From contig CM029660.1 of NCBI GenBank assembly GCA_017311315.1, positions 31,071,410 to 31,135,409 of the forward strand: a stretch of DNA of 64,000 nt, given 5' to 3'. The translations under genes were made by a program, and so were the position numbers. The stretch is from Dendrocalamus latiflorus (lineage: Eukaryota > Streptophyta > Magnoliopsida > Poales > Poaceae). Every line of letters starts with the position of its first letter. The first letter of the stretch is position 1. Shown here in pieces: positions 1 to 11,650 of the stretch. Below the pieces are notes generated by a model. It was given only the letters and a program-made list of their open reading frames with translations, was not told the DNA's origin and ran no database searches.

Positions 1-879
1 TTAATTCACTATCCTTTGTATCCACCGAAAATTGAACGTAGCATCATGGCTAGGGTTTTAATCCACTTAAAATTTATACTATTGATTCATTCTGTTAATC
101 AAATATAACTTCTCTAATATCTTTGGTTATCTTTCACGTCATAATTCAATCCCTTACGGATTTATCTATTTTCTCCCACTTATGACTCTCTTAGATGGAA
201 TTTAACCTATTCATTGCAATCAGGAACTTGCATTTAAGTTCCTCCAAGATTTAGAGCTTAAAAGGTACGAGAAGAATCAGAACAGAAGAACATAGATACA
301 AGCTGAGACGAAAGGAGGTAGGAGTAGAAAAGTTTTCCCCATAAATTTTTCTTAAAACCAAATATTCAACTCTTTGCACAAATTGCTTATATATAGCAGC
401 CTACCAGGCTCGTAGTAAAATTTGGCTACTGTTACAATCAGAAAACTTCGTCTACTCAAATGGTCTTGCCCGTTATATCAAAGGACTTAAACGGGCACTA
501 TGTATTGCCTACTCGAATAGTGACCTTAACTTTTCAAAAGGAAAAGTCATGGTCAGGGCATTCGTGCTATCCTTCTTAGCACCATCCTTAATACTTCTGC
601 TAAAGTTAGTCTTCGTTCCATTTGGTTAAAGACCTGCAGCAAAGAAGTTAGTCTAAACGACTACTCGTATTTTTGAGCTTTTGACCAATCCAAACAAAAT
701 TTTTAATGCATGTCTAAGAAAGATAAGGCAGACATGGGGAGAATGAGGCAGCAATATTACTTATGATTTTTGTAATTCTTTTGGTATTGAAAATTAAAAT
801 TTTGTAGAATTGTACTCCTATCGAAACCAATCTATACTTAGGGTTACTTCCTACAGTCAAGCATAGCTCTGATACCACT
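1..879 (-). mobile_element. Internal 5' part of a minus-strand LTR retrotransposon
   Basis: This stretch lies immediately inside the primer-binding site at 866-878, so it should be the leader and start of the internal region of the element whose LTR occupies 880-4881. I see no gag-like reading frame of useful length on the minus strand. The region is AT-rich and broken by stops, so it is either a long untranslated leader or decayed coding sequence. The rest of the element would lie outside the window to the left. Confidence 0.5.
866..878 (-). promoter_or_regulatory. Retrotransposon primer-binding site (initiator tRNA-Met type)
   Basis: Read on the minus strand, the LTR ends ...GTTACA and is followed after two bases by TGGTATCAGAGC. 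This is the standard plant sequence complementary to the 3' end of initiator methionine tRNA, used to prime reverse transcription. It fixes the element's orientation (minus) and marks 880 as the inner edge of the LTR. Confidence 0.85.
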
Positions 880-3800
880 TGTAACGCCCCCAATTTTTGG
901 GAACAGAGACGTCGTACGGCCTGCAACAGCCCAGGAGTTCTGTTGCGGCTTAACAGTGTATCATGCCTACTCACGAACAATTAAAAGAAGTTAGTTTGAT
1001 TGAAATAAGACCTAATGGCCAACTTTAACGACAATAAGGGCATCCAAGCCCAAAACTTAACTTACATACAGAAGAGCCGAAGAAAACTCCACAGGAACAC
1101 TTGAGTGCGGTCGTAACCCTAATGCGAAATCTTGAATTGCTTCCTTTTTCTTCTGGTATCTGTTGGGGGAAAATTATGCAAGCCTGAGTACTCCGACCCC
1201 GTACTCAGCAAATCACATGTGGAAACACTATATAACTATTTGCCAGGATTCTCAAAGGCAAGGGAGTATAGCTGTTTTATTAAGCGGTGGATGCAATTTT
1301 ATTTGCAAACAAATAAACTTTTAAAACAATTGCTCCTTAAGATCAGGGGGTTTTCTGTTATCAGATAAAGTCTCATCATTACTCCAATTAACAACTTCAG
1401 AAACACTACTTATGCCTCGTTGTTGGAATCACCCAATTAACACAGCTTCATTAACCGGAAGCACGGCGTATTCGAATACCATTTATTTCACTCTGCAGAG
1501 CTGCCCTGCTTTACCCACAAGATTTCTTTAACCCACGTCTGGCATTAAGAAAACATGGCTTTTCGCTGCTCAATTCTTTATATAGCCTCTACCTGGTAGA
1601 CTTCCTCAATAAGCCCAGGCCACTCCTGACTTACACCAATAAGCTCAGGATACCTCTGACTTATCTCAGCCTACTATTGTGCGGCTCACATAACACATGA
1701 TCGAGGTTCAGATCGATCGGTCAGATTGTTCAAATAAAATAACCAACTTACATACGGCCCTACTCAGCCCCTTCCGTATGGACTCGCACGGTGCCTCCAG
1801 ACTGCGTCTGTAGAGGTTCAATCGAACTTGATCAGCTACTAGACCAGGGTTGACGTATCAACACTTGTGGTTGGGCGATCACTGTGTTTCTTACTTAGCA
1901 TAAGGTTCTTGCCCTTTATCTTTTTCCTGAGGTCCGCAGCCTCAGGCTCAGGGTAAAGCAGTGGACGAAGTCCTCCATGGACCTCCACACCCTTTTTACC
2001 CTAACTTGCACACCAGCACGGGTAAAGCGGTGGACGAAGTCCTCCACGGACCTCCACACCCTTTTTACCCCAACTTGCACACCAGCATCACCGGCCTAGG
2101 GTACGGTGTCCCATACCACCCTACCCTCTCCGGGTTTTTCAATTCTACCGGCCAACGGCCAGAGTCACTTAGTAGTGTAACATGTTGAATGAAATGATAT
2201 TGTATACATTTACATCATATATTAATTCTTACTAAGGTTGTCAAGGTGAATATGGCCATCAAGGTAAACAGGGCTCTTTATCAGTGGTAGGATTATCTAG
2301 ATAGCATGCCATTATAAATCCTTGTTTTAACTAATTATCAGTTCGCAACTATCAATAATGAAAATACATTAAATAAATAATGTAATTTAATGGGATTCAA
2401 TATGATCAAAAACATGTGACTTGCCTCTTGGTCCTTAGTCTCTGATTATCTTCACGTGATCTTCGGGGTGAGCATCGCTTTCTTTAACTGCTCTTGTAGT
2501 CCTTCTGTTGACCAACTCGCGTGGTCCGAGTACTAGCGTAGAAAAACGAACACACATTAGTTCCTGCTTTGCAGAATGCAAGCTGGGAACAAAATACAAA
2601 CACATAATCCAAAAGGACATAAAGAAAATAGGCGGGGTGGCCAGGGTTTAGGCGGTGAAGAGTTTGGCTTAACGAGATCGAACTTAGGCTATGGGTTTAG
2701 GATAATTGACAATGCAAAAAGGCATTGTATGGATTTCGATGGACGAAGAAGAGTATGGATGGTGTCGGATTCTTGGGTGAGAATATTTCTCAAAGCTGTC
2801 TAGGACCTGAGCGGTAAAGCGAGGTTGGAAGGGTGTAGATGTGCTTAAGCTAATAAAAGGCACAAATGTTAATAGGGTCTCTGTGAACGAAAAGAGTTCG
2901 GACCAAATTAGGGTTTAGGGCTTGGACCTGAGGTTTGGGTTGGCGGGCTCGAGACGATCGAATAGATAATATGTTATACATATTTTTGAAATAGAGGACA
3001 GATATTTAAGAATGGACGGCTGAAAATGTATAAAGCCCTTCCTACGGTTTCGGTGAATGGCGAACAGTGTGATTGGCCTTGGGTTACTAAAAGGCGCATA
3101 TGGGTGTTGGACAAATTTTGAGAATAAAAGATAGAAATTTAGAGTTGGATAGTCAATCCTTGAACTGGACGGGTTCGAAAGTTATCCAGATTGAATTTGA
3201 CGAAATGGGGAAATTTGATTTTACGGAGATTTGAAATCTACGACATTTGGATTTGACAAAAAAGGCAAATTCAAATTTAGCAAAATTGAATTTGGCAGAA
3301 CAGAGACCAGATTTAAACTTAGAATATTTTTCTGGTTAAAATGATGTATTTTGGTATTTTTGGGACTTGTGGATTTTTCTGGGATTTTTGGAGATTTTTC
3401 TGGGTTTTTTTCTACTGTGAACAGCACTGGGCTCGGCCCGATGAACAGTGCGGCCCGGCCCACACGTACGACGCGGCGGCGGCCGGCTCCTCGCGCGGCC
3501 AGGCCGGCCCGCTGGCCCAGCTCAGCCTTCGGCCGAGCCGGCCGTGGCTCACGCGCGCGCGCGCGGCGAAGCCCAGCGCGAATGCGCCCATGCCCGCCCG
3601 ATGGGCGACGCGTGGCTTGCGAACGGCGCGGATGGGAGCGGTCGGGCGCGTGCGAGCGCTCGGATGGAACGACGGTGTGGAGCGGACGGCTGTGCTTTAA
3701 CCTGATGCCGACGGTTGGATGAGGCAAGGATCGACGGCTCTGGGTCATCGTCTTCCTCCCGCGTCCCGTTCGTTGCGGCAAAACAGAGCCCGCCGCCCAC

Positions 3801-4881
3801 GGTGGAGCGGCGAGCACAGAGGCGCCCCCGGAACATGGCTTATGTACAACGGTGCGTATACGGGGCGGGGTTCCATTTGTCGCCTTAGAGCGGAGGTGGG
3901 ATGAACAGAGGCAGTCGCCGGCAGCGGAGAAGACAGAGGCCTGCCCGGCGATGCTAAGGGATTCCGATGGCTTTCTTGTGCGATTGCCGGATGTTTCACC
4001 ACACAAGGGACATAAGGAACACGACGGAGGCAGCGGCACAGCTCGGGAGAAGCTCGAGTGAGCTGGCCACGGTGGAGTCCTTGCGGTCAATGGCGAGCTT
4101 CGTGGCCCGGCCACTGGGCTCATGCCCTTGTTCCGACGAGAATTCCAGTGTGTTCAGGGGTTAGATGTACCGGCGTGGGAGCGCAGAATCGAAACGAAAT
4201 TGGCTATCTCTCCCGATTGCATTTAGGGCTCACCGAGCTCAGGGGCGCGGCTTGCCGGCGGCAGAGGCGATGAGAGTCCAATCGGGCGGGTGGAGAGGGG
4301 CAGGGGATACTCTGGAATGCATCTACAGTGGCGGTGGGGGCTTATATTGCGCGGACAGCTGGCGCGGCTTGGAGGCGGTTCGGCGTGGCTTCTCCAGCAA
4401 GGGAAGGGGGGGGGGGAGGAGGTGAGCTGGAGCTGCACCGAGCGGAGAGGGGGCAAGGTGGCTTAGATCTTCTCCTCTCCCACACGTGCTGCTTGCTCTC
4501 CATGTCGGGCAGCGTCGGCACATATGCGGTGGCGCGCAGGGGCAGCGGTGAGGACGGGGCGCTGCCCGGGCGCTAGGCGCGAGGGGAGGAGGGCAGGGAA
4601 GGGCTCCCTGGCGTGCGGGACCGGATGGGCTGGCGCCAGGCTGGGGCGGGGATGCGGTGTCTCCTTCGGCGGCGCGCGCGGGGGAGGCGACAGCTGCGTC
4701 GGCAACTTCGCGAAGGGGAGGTGGCAAAGGCGCGCACACGGGAGGTGCCTGGCCGAAGCGAAGGCGGCGAGGCAGAAAAGGAAGGCGTATTTTCCAGGTT
4801 TTTGCCAAATTGGGTAAAATTCGAACTCAAATCCGATTTCAAGAAATTTTAAAAAAATGGCTCAAAATTTGGGGTGTTTCA
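880..4881 (-). mobile_element. 4.0 kb LTR of a gypsy-like retrotransposon
   Basis: The two ends are inverted versions of each other: the plus strand starts TGTAACGCCCCCAATTTT and ends AAATTTGGGGTGTTTCA, giving the TG...CA termini of an LTR. A tRNA-Met primer-binding site adjoins the 880 end, so this is the 5' LTR of a minus-strand element. A 4.0 kb LTR with a CGCCCC-type start fits Tekay/Del-like chromoviruses of grasses, but that assignment is inference, because no pol domain is in the window. The LTR holds a 69 bp tandem repeat (1951-2088) and a very GC-rich block (3430-4800). Long overlapping open frames in the GC-rich block are base-composition artefacts, not genes. Confidence 0.75.
1951..2088. 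repeat. Two tandem copies of a 69 bp unit inside the LTR
   Basis: The unit begins GGGTAAAGC(A/G)GTGGACGAAG at 1951 and again at 2020, with only a few substitutions between copies. This kind of subrepeat is common in long plant LTRs. Confidence 0.85.
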
Positions 4882-4959
4882 GAAATGAATTGATATATTG
4901 AACTTGGTGTACAAGAAACAGCCACGAATGAAAATGAGTTGATACATTGAACTTAACTA

Positions 4960-4990
4960 GTAGTGTGCCCGTGCTAACGCTACGGTAAAA
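4960..4990 (-). other. Helitron 3' terminal hairpin and CTAG end
   Basis: Read on the minus strand, CCGT-A-GC / GC-ACGG can pair as a 6 bp stem with one bulged A and a GTTA loop. About a dozen bases later the element ends in CTAG, and the next host base is T, as expected for insertion between A and T. The tail GCACGGGCACNNNNCTAG agrees position by position with the published grass Helitron 3' consensus as I know it. Confidence 0.75.
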
Positions 4991-5358
4991 TACAAAATAA
5001 GATAAAATTTGTAAAAAATAAAACAAAAGAATTTGAAGAAACCACCTCTCATGTTGCTGGACACATCAGTTTGACAGCTGAAAACGGTCTCGTGTTCATA
5101 TGCGTGTGAAAATCTGAAAACAAGTGGCTTCCACCGACAAGTCACCATCTCAGAAAATTGGGTGTGGTCGGGCGCTGCAATTCCCAACTGCTGCTGAACT
5201 CTGCTACTGTCAACAAGAGGATAATATCACAACTATGTTCCTGGCACACCAGTAAAATAACAGGTGATGCTTCAAACACTATAGCTTAAAGGTAAACCTC
5301 CTATACAGCCAAAAGAAAAAAATACAACGTAGCATATTGGTCATAGCTGGTGTTGGGT

Positions 5359-7240
5359 TCATGACGAGCAGGACAGCATGCCCACTCCAAACCTGTATGC
5401 CCAGGCTGGTGGCAACCGTGCGTATTTCTCCATTCCAGGATGCTCATCATATGGATGTTCTATAACTTTCAATAGCCGACGAACTTCCTCATAATCACCT
5501 TGCTCAGCGGCGTCAATCGCAGTCTGGCAGAGATAGTTCCGAAGAACATACTTCGGATTGACGGAGTTCATTGCAGCTTTCCTTTCATCATCAGGAATGC
5601 CACTTGCCACCAGCTTCACAAAGGATGAATATATCATTAGATTAAACATATTTAAATAAGCTCTTACAGTATATTGTTATTTCATAAATTATTCCACAGC
5701 TATATTATTGAAGCATGGTTAGAGGTTTTACCAAAATATTGGCACAAAATTCTGGAATGGTGGTAGAACAGTAAAAAATTCAAGGAGATTATTGTAAAAC
5801 AGTATGGCAACAGGAGTGGAATGCAGCAAATAGCAAAATCTTATTGGATCTTCCACCACGCAGATAGAAAATTTACAATGTATGAGATATTCACGAATAT
5901 GTACTTGACGCTATTTTCATACGATAGCATTTAATGTAATTTTCATACGATAACATCAAATGTGCAAAATGCTGGTAAACTTCCTGAAGCACATAATGCC
6001 GTAAAGGATTGCAACAGCCAGAGATTAAAGTCATTTCTGTCGTCATGATGACATGTTTTAGTTTCCAAATGGATATTCCAACTTCACAAAATGGCAGGGA
6101 TTGAGAAACATCCAAGCACCATAAGACTTGGGCGACCAATGATAATAAAAGCATTCATGTATTATGTCAGTTTTAGATCTTCACTTATAAAATAGAGCTA
6201 GAGAAAGAGAACAATTACCAAAATGAACGCATACCTCTTCGATATATGTCTGCACCCAACTAATCCATGCTTCCTTCCTTTCTTTTCCAATATCCAGGAG
6301 TGCAGCTTTTAGTGGAACAAGCAGCTCGTTTTTTGGAATGCCACGGTCCGCTTTGACAGTTGAAAGACGACGGAAAAATTTGTGTAGTCAACCTTATCAA
6401 CAGCCAAGTTATTAAACAGCCTGCTAATTAGCTGCTTATTATACTTAGCTAGACCAAGTTTCCTGGTCATTACAGATTGATACTCATCCATGAACTTTGT
6501 CCCATACCTGCAATATACAAAAAACAAAATGCTACTGTAAATGAGATTATTATTGCACATAATCAGTATAAATTGGAACAACCAATTCACCTCTCCATTA
6601 CATAATTTGCCTCATCTTTACTGATAAGCTCAGCAGATGACAGTGGTGCAGTAAAGTGAGCAATATTCCACAAGCCAACATCAGGTTGATTTGCAAAACA
6701 GTATCTCTTCCCAGGGAGGTCAGTGGTATTTGGAGTGTAGCTAGGATCAAAAGCATCCAAGAAGCCAAAGGGTCCATAATCAATAGTTAGGCCCAACACA
6801 CTCATATTGTCGGTGTTGAGCACACCATGGGTGAAACCAACACCTTGCCACCTTGCTATCAAGAAAGCAGTGCGCTCTGCAACCTCAACTGCCCAGGCTG
6901 TTACCAAGGATTGCAAGGGGGAAAAAATTAGATCTTCATAGCATCAATGAGGAAACTGAAAGAAAATAACATATAAGGAATTTTGCCTGCATATTTGTTG
7001 GAAGTAAGATCTATTGCTGGAGAGTCCCCTATAGCAGCCTCGAAAGATAAACCTTCACTCTTTTTAATATTTTCAAGATGTGGGTAGTGATAACGTATTG
7101 TGTAGTCTGCCAAATGACGAACAATTTCAAGGTCTTCTTTGCCCCTTGAAGCATGTATCTGGTATGAGCCAAAACGTAAGAAGGACGGTGCTACACGGCA
7201 AACAATTGCACCTGGCTCCTCCTTTGAATTGCCACCGGTA
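5359..7240 (-). pseudogene. SelO (selenoprotein O-like AMPylase) gene fragment, 3' half
   Basis: SelO proteins have a pseudokinase fold and transfer AMP to target proteins; plant forms are organellar. Four exons of the C-terminal half are recognisable: about 6987-7240 (EEPGAIVCR, FLRFGSYQIHASRGKEDLE), 6591-6897 (FTHGVLNTDNMS, IDYGPFGFLDAF), 6235-6507 (YGTKFMDEYQS) and 5359-5613 (NPKYVLRNYL, ending SCSS, where animal forms have selenocysteine at the third-last position). The donor after 6987 is GC rather than GT. In the third exon a run of five A at 6374-6378 (T on the coding strand) is one base short, shifting the frame in the middle of a conserved block; the correct protein continues in the next frame. 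All N-terminal exons, including the nucleotide-binding half, are missing. The piece lies inside the Helitron and is best read as a captured fragment. Confidence 0.88.
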
Positions 7241-8091
7241 TATTAAAAAAGACAAAACATTTAACATCAGAAGCAATTGACAATATATGCACCGTATGTA
7301 CCGAAAACCTACAGAAACATGATTCTGGCAAAAAATTTGTAGTTTAATTACTACCATCAGTGTTTTAGATAGTAAGTACTGGAAGAGTAATAGCAAAGTG
7401 TTTTCTACAGCATAGTACACTGGTGATATAGTGGGTGCAACTGCAGCGTGCTTGGCTACATTTGCAGAATAAAAATGGAGTAACATATCCCAGAGGCTGT
7501 AATCTTTTCAAATGACCCAAGGGGCTTTAGTGCATGGTCACAAATCAATTTTAGGCCGTTTGGTGCTTCATAATCATAGGCCCAGGGAAATAGAGACATG
7601 GGAAAAGAGCTCATTTACTCATGAAATTAAGGAAAGGTATAACAGGAAAAAAAAGAGGCAAAAGTGCATAGGAACTCTGGAACGACTTATATTTAGAGAG
7701 AAGTTGGAAGGCTAAAACAACCTACATTTGGAATCGGACAGTGTATCAGTTTACCACCTATTAGTTTGCCAAATAAAAATATTGCATGCTCCTTTCTCTA
7801 CAAGTTCATGTAGGAAAAGAAGAAATATGTTTGATTCCCTTTGAAAACCTAAAAGTTCATGTAGTTTGTAAAATGAAGTTTTTTCTAACATTTCAAATAT
7901 TTCATAATGGGGGGGAAACAAGGAGCAGCTAGCATTTTAGTTAACTATTTTCACTGAATAATAGTTCAGAAACAGGCCACCCCAAGTTTGCAACTGTGAC
8001 TGATAACAATTATCCTGTGTGACAGATCATAGAAATATTCTCAAGCTGTAAAGCATAAGTTTTACAAAGGTTAAATATGGAAAAAAACTTA

Positions 8092-8246
8092 ATGAGACCT
8101 CCTCACCTTTAGATCCTTGCTTGGGCCATCTTTTAAATCATGACATGTGGCAAATAGCATTAGATATAAAGAGGTGATTGATTTATTCTGCCATGTCTCA
8201 TGAGATTTGAGGGTCCAACCAGGGTCTAAAGGTGAGAAAGTCTCAT
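8092..8246. mobile_element. MITE with ~25 bp terminal inverted repeats
   Basis: The left end ATGAGACCTCCTCACCTTTAG and the right end, reversed, ATGAGACTTTCTCACCTTTAG form a clear inverted pair around ~105 bp of AT-rich DNA. The target duplication is not clear, so the superfamily is unassigned. It is nested within the Helitron. Confidence 0.6.
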
Positions 8247-8330
8247 AGGATTTTCTCTCGTTAAACATAGCCAACTATAAGAACTTCGTTAATGTTTCAA
8301 AAAGCCCAAGAAAGTCATGTGCAAAACTAC

Positions 8331-8374
8331 CTGTATTTCGACGATTCATGACAACAAATTGGAATCTGGGCTGC
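8331..8374 (-). pseudogene. Single captured exon of mRNA-decapping factor DCP1
   Basis: A 44 bp stretch bounded by a CAG acceptor and a CAG|GTAGTT donor encodes QPRFQFVVMNRRNT. This is the near-invariant segment of plant DCP1 (EVH1-like domain) that precedes DNLVE. The exon phases (one base at each end) fit the DCP1 gene, where the last G begins the Asp codon. No neighbouring DCP1 exon follows downstream, so it is an isolated fragment. The ~80 bases just upstream on this strand (to about 8450) look exon-like but I could not identify them. Confidence 0.65.
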
Positions 8375-8991
8375 CTGTATCTGTCTGCAGACTCGTCGTG
8401 TCCAGCACAGGAACCTGGCAATTACCGTTCTCCCATGCATCTCTGGAAGTCTGAACATAACCAAAAGCAACAAGATGTAACAGGTGAAGTGCTTCTTGGT
8501 CAGATTATATTTCCTATAGTAATTTTGCAAATTGGAATGCCTATTTGAAACAGAAAATCTGCAGTGTTTCAAAAAAACAGGGGCATGAAAACGAACCTGG
8601 CAAGACGGCGGGGTTTACTCGGCCAGCTACGTACTACACATATATGCAACCATAAAAAGGAATTAAAGCCTGATGTACATATATTCACAATTGCATATCT
8701 GTATACACCAGCAAAGTCTTTAGATATATGAGTTGATGCATGAAAGAGAATTAATTTTATGCAATACAAAAACATTCATAAAGTGACTCTAGCAAAAGCT
8801 GGAGAAACATGGGTATCAAGAAGGCAAATAATTAACTGAGATTATGTTAATTAAATAAAAAAGTTGATATACTATTTCGAAAGGAAATTGCATTCGTTTG
8901 AAGTTTTTTTGAGTGAGGTTCATTTGCACATATATAACCATTAGCACCAAATAATGCTTTGAGATCAAATTAATTTTTGTTTAGCTATATA

Positions 8992-9014
8992 TGTGTGTGT
9001 GTGTGTGTGTGTGT
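8992..9014. repeat. (TG)n microsatellite
   Basis: An uninterrupted run of about eleven TG units follows ATA. It lies just downstream of the captured WRKY exon, in what would be its 3' untranslated region or intergenic DNA. Confidence 0.9.
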
Positions 9015-9034
9015 ATAATAATTACCATATATTT

Positions 9035-9497
9035 TCATCCATGTCTTACTCCAGGAGGCACGATGTCGTCAAGCAGTCCCCTGCCAAATGAAACAGCCGG
9101 TGGCACCAACGACGACGGTGACTGCACCATGGTCATCGACGCCGTCGGACTATAGCTAGTCCGCCGCAGCTCCTCGCAACCGTTCAACTGCTGCAAAGAC
9201 GTCGACATCGATCTAACAACGGTCTCCGAGGACGGAGGGTTTATCTGTGGGTGCAACGGAGGAAAACTGTACAGCTGCTGCTTCTGCGCCGAGACCAACG
9301 ACATTTGCTCCGCAAGGGCGACGGTCGCCGCGCTGTGGATGTGCGCCGCGGCACCGCCGCCTACGCCGCGCTGGAACGAGGCGGTGTGGTGGCAGTGCTG
9401 ACCCTCGTAGGTGGTGATCACCACGGAGGGGTCGTCTGAATATCTCTCCACGCGCTTCTTCACAGTGCACTTGCTGTTGGTGCACCTGTAGTAGCTC
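9035..9497 (-). pseudogene. WRKY transcription factor (group IIc), last exon only
   Basis: The exon starts right after a CAG acceptor and encodes SYYRCTNSKCTVKKRVER, then VVITTYEGQHCHH. This is the second half of a WRKY domain with the C-X4-C zinc ligands and the terminal His pair. It is followed by a ~100-residue tail ending in PPGVRHG and a TGA stop. In WRKY genes the intron sits exactly here, splitting the Arg codon. The exon with WRKYGQK, which contacts DNA, should lie upstream on the minus strand; I searched 9500-11800 by eye and do not find it. The 153-codon fragment is open but cannot make a DNA-binding domain alone. Group IIc is suggested by the CX4C spacing and the VKKRVER context. 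It lies in the Helitron, in its orientation. Confidence 0.85.
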
Positions 9498-10533
9498 CTG
9501 CCAAGAAAGACAACTTTGTCTCTTGTGTTAAATTCGGCACTTGGGGCTGACACAAAGCTATGCTTATGAGTTATGATGATAATATGAAGCAAATTCATAT
9601 AGCTAGAGAAGAATGTGCTCTCTATAGCTAGATGGGTTCGGCAATTAGTTCTAATCTAAATATAAGGGACATCAATAATTGAACAATGTGCTGTAGTATA
9701 TCATAGGATTAGATGATGACGACCCAAAAAATCAGTAATGCATGGTTAATTGATCATAGGCAAACACCCAATTGAGTCCTATTAATGACTTGACACTAAA
9801 GGCTATGTAACCTCTCACTCCTTCCATTTCCCATTCCCAACCTATGTCTCTAAAGTTTAACTGACACAGAGTACCCCTAGTGATCAGTCTCACTGATTAA
9901 TGTTCCAGAATTTTGGTGGTTGGCAACATTGTTCTTGTAAGCCAGCAACCTAAGTTGCATATTTACGTATCAATGGTATACACTACTAATAGCACACAGA
10001 ATTTATATTGCAAAACTATTTCCCCCCACTACAATCAAGGTTGAAATATTATTGAGTGACACTGATTTGATCCGACTGAGCATAATGAGAAAGCATGTTA
10101 TGTAGTTCAGGTATAGAGAGCTGCCTAGTCTTGACGACTGAATAGCATTCACTCCTTATGTGCATTTTCATATGCCAAGCATATAATAGCATATATGGAT
10201 AACACACAGAGAAGCAAAAATTTTAAATAAAGTGAAATTTACAAAAGGAACTGGTAACAGAATTTCTGGTTTGACAGCAAGGACTTAGAAAACTGTTAAT
10301 CTGAATTACAACACAAACCATAATAGGGGATGAAACCACAAGGAGAAAGAAACCTTCCTTCAAGACATACATGAAATGACTTGTTCAGATTACCTCCTTT
10401 TGCTGCTTTCTATTCATCCTTATTCTCCCTTAGAGATGGTGGTAGTCTAACCACAATGCTCACAAGCAATCTGATGTAAAGATACAACACAAGTCACAAT
10501 CAATTTAGATACATGCTGCTATTAACTCATATT

Positions 10534-10793
10534 GTCAGTAGGAACACGCTTGCAGAAGTTGCCAGAATAGTCTTGAATTTGAAGCCCCTAACACGCATTC
10601 AAAAAAGAAGAAAATTTAAGTTACTATCAGATTATATGGTATGAAGGGGGGAAAGGATTGGACATATGCTCACCTGACTGCACCTAACACGCATGACAGC
10701 CTCAAATCCCTGGGGTCTACTGATATTCCATCTGAGATCGTTGAAGAGTTTGGCTGGATCAGAAAGAGCAGACAATGGATAATAGTAGTAAAC
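10534..10793 (-). pseudogene. SEC24 (COPII coat) gene fragment, two exons
   Basis: SEC24 is the cargo-binding subunit of the COPII coat at the endoplasmic reticulum. Exon 10674-10793 (120 bp, between a TTTTGCAG acceptor and a CAG|GTGAGC donor) encodes a peptide with LSALSDPAKLFNDLRWN and RPQGFEAVMRVRCSQ. The next exon, from 10587 down to about 10534, encodes GLQIQDYSGNFCKRVPTD. Both are strongly conserved in the trunk region of SEC24, and the reading phase joins correctly across the 86 bp intron. After PTD the homology stops and a stop codon follows, so the fragment was cut there. All the rest of the ~1000-residue protein is absent. It is another passenger of the Helitron, on the same strand as the others. 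Confidence 0.85.
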
Positions 10794-10839
10794 CTGCAAA
10801 ATTAAGGCAAGATGCTCAGATCAAGCTGTATCAGGCTAG

Positions 10840-11650
10840 GGTTTCCCCGCCGCCGCCACCGCTTCTGCCCTCCCCGTCCTTTCCACTGCTGCCTCCATCC
10901 TTGCATGCTCACGCCGCCATGGTCCACCCCCTTCCCCGGCTGCCCCGCGTTGCGCCACCACGTTGGGCCAGCCGACCCACCACCTCGCGGCCAGCAAGGC
11001 TGCGCCCCGCTTGCCTCAGGCCGGCTTCAATTCCAGCCTCTTCCTGCTTCAAGCCGCGGACTGGCAGAGGGCGGAGGGCGTGGGTGCGTGGCCGCAGAGC
11101 TGGCGGCTGGCCCGGCGGAATCGGGCGGTGGGGCCGCTAGGGTTGACGGTGCGAGTATGCTGTATGCGCCACAGAGACGGGTATCGCGGGGTGGAGGCAG
11201 CGTCGGGGGCGTGTGCGTGGGCGCGGGGAGGAGGCGGCGGAGCAGAGGAGTGGGGGAAGGAGGAGGCGGAGCGGCGGAGTGGGGGGAGGAGGAGGCGACG
11301 GGAGCGCGGGGGGGGGGGAGGGAGGGGAGGAGGCGGCGGCGTGGGGTGGGGTGGGGAGGAGGAAGAGGCTGCGGCGGCGCGGGGTGGGGGGAGGAGGAGG
11401 CGGCGGCGCGGGGTGGTGTGGGGAGGAGAAGACGGCGGCGCGGGGTGGGGTGGGGAGGAGGAGGCGGCGGTGGCGCAGGGGGTGGGGGGAGGAGGAGGCG
11501 GCGGCGGAGAGGAGCGGGGGAGGCGGCGGTGGAGGAGGAGCGAGAGCGGAGCGGGAGGAGTGCGAGATGGGACGCGGTGCCGGGGGGAAGCAGCGTCTCA
11601 GGCGGAAATTTCGCGAGGTGGGGAGGAGAGGTTCAACGATGTGCATGATC
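10840..11650. repeat. GC-rich low-complexity block near the Helitron 5' end
   Basis: The first part (10840-11140) is C-rich with GCC and CCG runs. From 11200 to 11560 it is an irregular GGA/GGC purine-rich array. Open reading frames exist in several frames on both strands, but they translate to Gly/Arg/Pro strings and have no coding pattern. It may be a captured promoter/5' UTR or an expanded simple repeat. Confidence 0.7.

Noticed and set aside
866..878. tRNA-like sequence near 870 and again at 62413
   Set aside because: Only the short complement of a tRNA 3' end is present; these are retrotransposon primer-binding sites, not tRNA genes.
714..980. 88-codon minus-strand frame spanning the primer-binding site
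   Set aside because: It crosses the LTR/internal boundary and has no recognisable content; chance open frame.
3221..4850. Many long overlapping open frames on both strands
   Set aside because: They lie in a GC-rich part of the LTR, translate to Arg/Ala/Pro/Gly strings, overlap in most frames and show no domain. Stops are rare simply because AT is rare.
5359..5373. Possible selenocysteine at the SelO C-terminus
   Set aside because: The codon at the relevant position is TGC (Cys), as in other plant SelO proteins, and plants lack selenocysteine insertion.
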